Below, piece by piece: positions 22,101 through 28,100 of a DNA stretch of 64,000 bases. Numbering within the stretch: position 1 is the stretch's first letter; every line of letters begins with the position of its first letter. Under the pieces are notes generated by a model. It was not told the DNA's origin. It made no database searches and was given only the letters and a program-made list of their open reading frames with translations. The stretch spans positions 16,888,641-16,952,640 of the forward strand of contig OX439044.1 in the NCBI GenBank assembly GCA_949317995.1, in the 5' to 3' direction. Position numbers and translations under genes: made by a program. The stretch comes from Acholoe squamosa. Taxonomy: Eukaryota; Annelida; Polychaeta; Phyllodocida; Polynoidae.

Positions 22101-25100
22101 AACACCGAGCCGGGGCAAAGCATTTGAATGCAGATGCTTTGTCTAGAATCCCAGTGAGGAAATGTGCAAATGCTGAGTGCACTGATTGTGGAGCACACAA
22201 TGCTGTGTTGGCAGGGGTTCGAGTTCCATTCGAAACCCATCCGGAACATGTCTTGAATTGGTCCTTGGAGACCATCAGGCAGTTCCAGAAGTCTGATGCA
22301 GTCACATCACGTTTGATTAAATTCCTTAATCAGGGTATCTGTCCCCCAAGACCCGTAGTGTCATTGGAGAACAGAGAGATGAGACGATTCTTAGCTCAAT
22401 GGGCCGAGCTAAAAGTCCGGGATGGTATTCTGTTTCGATGGAAGAACCATTCTAATAGGAACAAAACCTTGCAAGTTGTCATACCTAGTGCTATGCGACG
22501 AGATATTATGTATTTCTGTCATGGACATAGAACTAGTGGACACTTTGGAAAGAAACGGTCTCTAGAACGTCTGACCAGACGATACTATTGGCCCGGCATG
22601 AGTACAGATCTCACCCGATGGGTGGAGACCTGTCCCGAGTGCTGTAAGAACAAACCAGGACCCGGGTTAGGCAAGCTGCCATTATCCCAGGAACTGTTTG
22701 GTGTAAGGTTTGCTAGAATAGCTGTTGACATTATTAGTGGGATTCCCCCCACTCCTAGTGGCAACACGTGTATGATGGTCGTGTCTGATTATTATACCAA
22801 GTACACCCGAGTGTTTCCTTTACCGGATCATAAGGCTGTTACTTGTGCTATGGCCTTTGTAAAAGGGTGGGTGCTGCACCTAGGTGTCCCACTCATGTTA
22901 CATAGTGACCAAGGCAGAGAATTTGAGTCTAGTCTGTGGCAGGAGATGTGTAATTGTCTGGCGATCTGCAAGACAAGAACTAATCCCTATAGACCACAGA
23001 GCGATGGACAAGTAGAGAGATTCAATAGGACTTTGATCCAAGTATTGAAGTCTCTGGTAAATGAGCAGATGGATGATTGGGATGAACAATGTGAATTCGT
23101 GGTACATGCCTATAATGGCACTGTGCATTCGAGCACAAACTGTTCTCCTAATCTCCTCGTTTTTGGAGAGGATTTGATTATGCCAGCCGATTTGGTGTTC
23201 GGCGTAATAAGAATGAATCCGGAAGCCCCTTGCCAGGTGATGTTTGTAGAATCCCTACGGGATAATTTCAAACAAGCCTATGAGAGGGTTAGAGACGAGT
23301 TGCAGAAAACTGCGCGTTGGCAGAAAGTTGGCTATGACACAGGTCTAAAAGCTAGATTTTTTAATCTAGGGGATAGAGTACTGCGTCTACACCAACCTCT
23401 AGCTAACCTGAAATTAGCCAGTAATTGGGATGGACCTTTCACTATAACTCAGGTTATTAGTGATTGCACAGTGATTATTAAATCACAGCTTGGTAAATGT
23501 TACAAGTCAAATGTAGCGAGACTACGCCCATGGAGGGGGAGGGATACCTCCACCGAAATGTACGGCGATGGTCTATTGGAAGTAATGGAACAGAGTCGTG
23601 TTAAGCAACTCGAAGTGGTACCGACCCGAAAGCGAGGACCCGGGCGGCCACGGAAGGTTGCAGACCCGAAGAGGGTGGTGCCCCCTGTCGTAACATCCGG
23701 AAAGCAGGGGAAGATACAAAAAGTCTCGGCAGGCGCAGGTAAAAATAAGAGGAAAGGTCCTTCTAAGGCTAAGAAGACCTTGGAAAAGGCTCTTATGGAT
23801 ACCAGGTCAATAAAAGAGGCCTCAAAACCTCTTAGACGCAGTCCAAGGTTGCTACAGACTGCCGTAACCTAGCCTGTTAACACAACGAGTGTGTTGTCCT
23901 GTACTGTGTACTGTTATATGTTGTAACCTAGTTCAATGTATATTTGAGCCGGTCAAGAGTCTCTGGAAAAGGTCCTATGACAATGAACCCATGGTTTTGG
24001 ACGGATAATCCGGTGGATATGCTTATGCTATCCATAAACTCCAGAATACCTAGCGAATTGTCATAGTCGAACCCTGAGTACGGACGGACGACCGATCGGG
24101 TATTGTATTGTTTTTATGTAAGGGCGCGTGACCTAATTAAGGGCACGCGGGAAAGTTGTTGACCCATTTTCGAATGGTCACGTGAGGCGCCGGTTTGATC
24201 ATGCGCAGCGATTCAAGTTCGAGTATCCCGCCATATTGTCTTATTCCTGCGAAGGAAGAAGACGTGGCCGAGGGTGGTCTTGCTCTTGTTGGAGTCTGAT
24301 AGCCCGTGACAGCCATATTCCGAGGTGTGCCCTCGTTAAAAGGCACCCGCCTTTCACTGGGTAAGCAGTACTCACTGCTTATCCGGTGGATTGGGATATT
24401 TTATCCCCGAACAGCCACTTCTGTCGATGGCAGAAGAGGCCGTCCGTCTTGGCGGCGGTGCCGGTGCCAGCACCCCGCCAGAGTATGGAAGTGGTTCTCC
24501 CAAGAGTCCCACTTATACATACGACGATCAGCAATACGATGCTGATTGTGATCAAATGGATCAACAAATGAATGTTGATCAGTACTTCTCTGGAGTAGAC
24601 GATAGCGACGTAGAATCGTTCTACGACGCATCCGACAACTCCAGACAAGTTAGTCCTGAACGCCGAGGCGTTCAACAACAAATTGATGTAGGTGAGCCTT
24701 ATGTAGCCCCTCCATCCGAAGGTTTGAGTGGAGAACCGGCAGGAGCCCAGTCTCTTGACAGGGCTCTGATGCCACCTCCCCCTCAACTGCCGCCCCGTCT
24801 TGGTGGGAGTACCTCATTCGGTGCTTTGGGACCTGCTTCTCCGGTTGACAGGCCAATGCACCTAGAGCTGCCCTTCCCAGACAGTCCCGAATGGCATGAT
24901 GTAGCCGGTCCATATGACGGACGGATGTTAGCAATTTCCGAGGAAATGCTGATACCCACCTGTTATGGGACGCCCAGAGAGGTTGACGAGCGTGTTGTCA
25001 ACGCAATCTGGGAATGTGCTCATCTGCAGTGGGCTAATACCTTTCCGGAGTCCTGGTTGATGGATTACCATCAGATGGCCAAAGGATTGGTAGTCCACTT

Positions 25101-28100
25101 ATGGTTTCGTAAAGCCGTCTGGGACGCAGAAATGGCTTTCCGAAGGAATACCTCTTATAGGCCTTCCTATGTGTCTGACAAAACGGGTTACACCGGTGTC
25201 AAGGCAGATGAGGTCTCTAGATACATAGACAGAGACCAGATCCTACTGTTAAGCACAGCGGATGAGTATGAAGCAGCAGGTAACGCTGTTGTGGATTACT
25301 GTCCAGGGGTCCCTATTACGTCTCAAACCATTGAGGCAGAAGAGGCCCGTATTGGTGTGTCTCCACTAGACAGACTCGGGGTAATACAAGACCTCGTAGT
25401 ACGTCTATTGGAGAGACAGTATGCACTGGCGCATCCGGAGTTAGTACCCGGACCCGCACCCGTGCAAGTAACAGCCAAGATGGCCGATCGGATGGACCGT
25501 CTCATGTCTCCTGCTGAAGCTCCTACCTTGGGAGGCACAGCAGTAGTACCTGAGAAGGCCCTACCTGATGCAGATGTTTCCCTTAAAACTGCTCAGTCTA
25601 CCCCTACGAAGACTGAGCAAGTAAAGGAGAAAGCAGCTGGTGGAAAGGGTAAAACAACCCCCACCAAAGGTAAGGGTAAAGGGAAGCGGTCAGGAACCGA
25701 ACCCTCTACCAGCACGAGTGTGGACGACAGTACCCGAACCCGTCGGGTGTCTCCACGCTCGGCCAATAAGAAGGGCGCTAAGGCTTCGGATGTCTCCGGC
25801 AATGAGACGGACGCATCCGAGCCTGGCACTTCTACTAACGGCAGATCCCGCAGGAGGAATAAGAAGAAGGTTGACCAACGCAAACCTGAACCTATCGAGG
25901 TAGACGTTCAAGCTGATAATACAGAAGCTGAACCGGCTGTCCCAACCGTAAAAGTTGAGCTCGGTGTGCCAATCGTCAAGCTACACGACGTAATGGCCGA
26001 TTTGAGTGGAGACGCTCAAGATGCTGCAGCCCAGGTCCTCGCGGGTCAACAACCCGTTGTGCAACCTGTGGATGTACCATCCGACCCAGAGGGAGAGGAG
26101 CCGGTTGACCCAGTTGTGGATGTCACTCCGACTGACGAGCAAGAGGCTGCTATCTGGGCTAACGCCAATAGCAACTTTGCCGACTTCATTCCTCTACACA
26201 GGGGACACCTGAAGGGGAGTAAATCCGTATGGAGACTGCCCCCTCGGATCACCTGTGAGGGGCAGGAAGATATGGAGGAGTGGCTTCGCAAGAAGCTCTC
26301 TGATAGAAAGCCGGCCAATATGTACTGGATCTATTGGGAATTCGTTAAGAATTCGCCCAATGGTCTGTACAATTATGACCAGAAGGGCAAGCTCAAGTTT
26401 GCTCTAGATGAGTACTACGGGGAGGATCGTAAGGATTGTCCCTTCCAACGTTGTACTCAAAGTGAGGGTGAGGTTGAATTCTTCATCGAGAAAGACGCGT
26501 TCCTTCGTCATCTCGTGGAGGTTCATATGCACCAGAGGCCGGAATATGTCTGCGACCGAGAGGTTGGCAAGAAATGTGCTAAATGCACAGGATGTGTCAC
26601 CCCCCGACGCGGAGACATGGTCCGGCACTATGTGACTTCGCATGGAGAGGGCCTGGAGGCAGCCATAGATCGGGTGATGAAAATTCACTCCGAACTCTAT
26701 GGCAACCTTAGGGGCCTCAATGCAGAGAAGTTGGCTTCCCTCACACCGAGTACGAAGCAGTTTGCGCCTACGGTTCCTGGTACTAACCAGAAACTAAAGG
26801 CTCGGTTTGCCCAGACTCCCGGGTCCGGCAAACTAGAGTACGCTCAGGAGGAGTACGATCTGTTAAACGAATGGAGAAGCAACAAGGCCCGCCGTCGTGG
26901 TGGGGCTTATGTAACTCCATCCGGAGAACAGGTCCGAAGCCGCAGGGATTACCGCCAGGGACCCTCTGTAGCAGATCGGAAGAGACAGGCGTCTGAATCT
27001 CCAAGCCGAGCCAGGTCACCACTGGAGGCGCTGGAGAGACAGACAAATGGGGGAAGGAAGAAGCCACATCTTCCATCTCCTACTGGAACTCCTTCCCATT
27101 ATGGGCGAGCACCAACTCCACGAGGTGCACAGAACCCGACATTCTTTGGTGTCAGTGGACCGAGTGGCCAGTCCGCCCGGAAACACGCGCCTTTGAATGT
27201 CAAAGACCCGAAGCAGTACCCTGCTATGGGCCCACCCGGACCAGAGATGCAAATCTTTGATCAGTACGGGAGGGTCAAGCAGGAACTGCCGACAGTAGGA
27301 GGTCAAGCTCCCCGACCTACAATGAGTGCTGTGGTGAGACAACGTCCACCCGCACCATTGTTGACGGCCAAAGACCTTAGAAGGGAATTGTCACGGTTGC
27401 CCCTGGTTCAGGGATTACCAACTCAAGGCCCTTCTTCGACCACTGCTAGTGCGGTTACTACTGCGGTTGCTTCTTCGCACACGCAGGTAGCTGTCACTGC
27501 GAGTGGGTCTGGAGCACAGCCGAAGCCTCAGGGTCAGGTACCCCCACCTGGTGCTGTGGTTCATCGGCCTAAGCTGATCCAGACAGTGGAGACCTTCTTC
27601 AAGAAGGAGGACAAATTGTCTTGCAATATCCAGAGCAAACAATTTGAGACGCTACAGCACCATCTGGAAAACCTCCACCTGGACATGTATCGTCGGACCG
27701 TGTCGAGCACTCTCCAGTGTATTGACGCGATCCAGAAGTCAGAGATCAACCGAATCTCGACTCAAATCAAAGCGGATGTTGCCAAAGATAAGCAGGAAGC
27801 TGCTAATCTGCGGCAGGAGGCCCTATCCGAGAAGGAAACAGCTTCTCAGATGCTCGACCTAGAACGAGCAACGAACATGAAGAACCAGCAAAAGTTCTTC
27901 AAGGTCTTCGGAGTTATCATGGATAACTGGGACGGTACACCTGAGCATGCTTTGAAGCTGTTCAAAGCACGCCAAAAGGTGAAACTTACACCTGCTGTCC
28001 CCGCATTGGCACCTACGGATGGAACTGGTGTGAACCCCCCTGTTCAGCCACTGGCTCAACAACCGGGTCCAAACTAGCCACCCGAGGAGAACATGGAACA

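Noticed and set aside
24391..24426. Start of the third gene at TTG 24391
   Set aside because: TTG is not a likely start in an animal; the first ATG in frame is 24427.
24427..28077. Third gene as an envelope gene
   Set aside because: No signal peptide, cleavage site or membrane helix; zinc-finger-like and basic segments point to a nuclear or RNA-binding protein.
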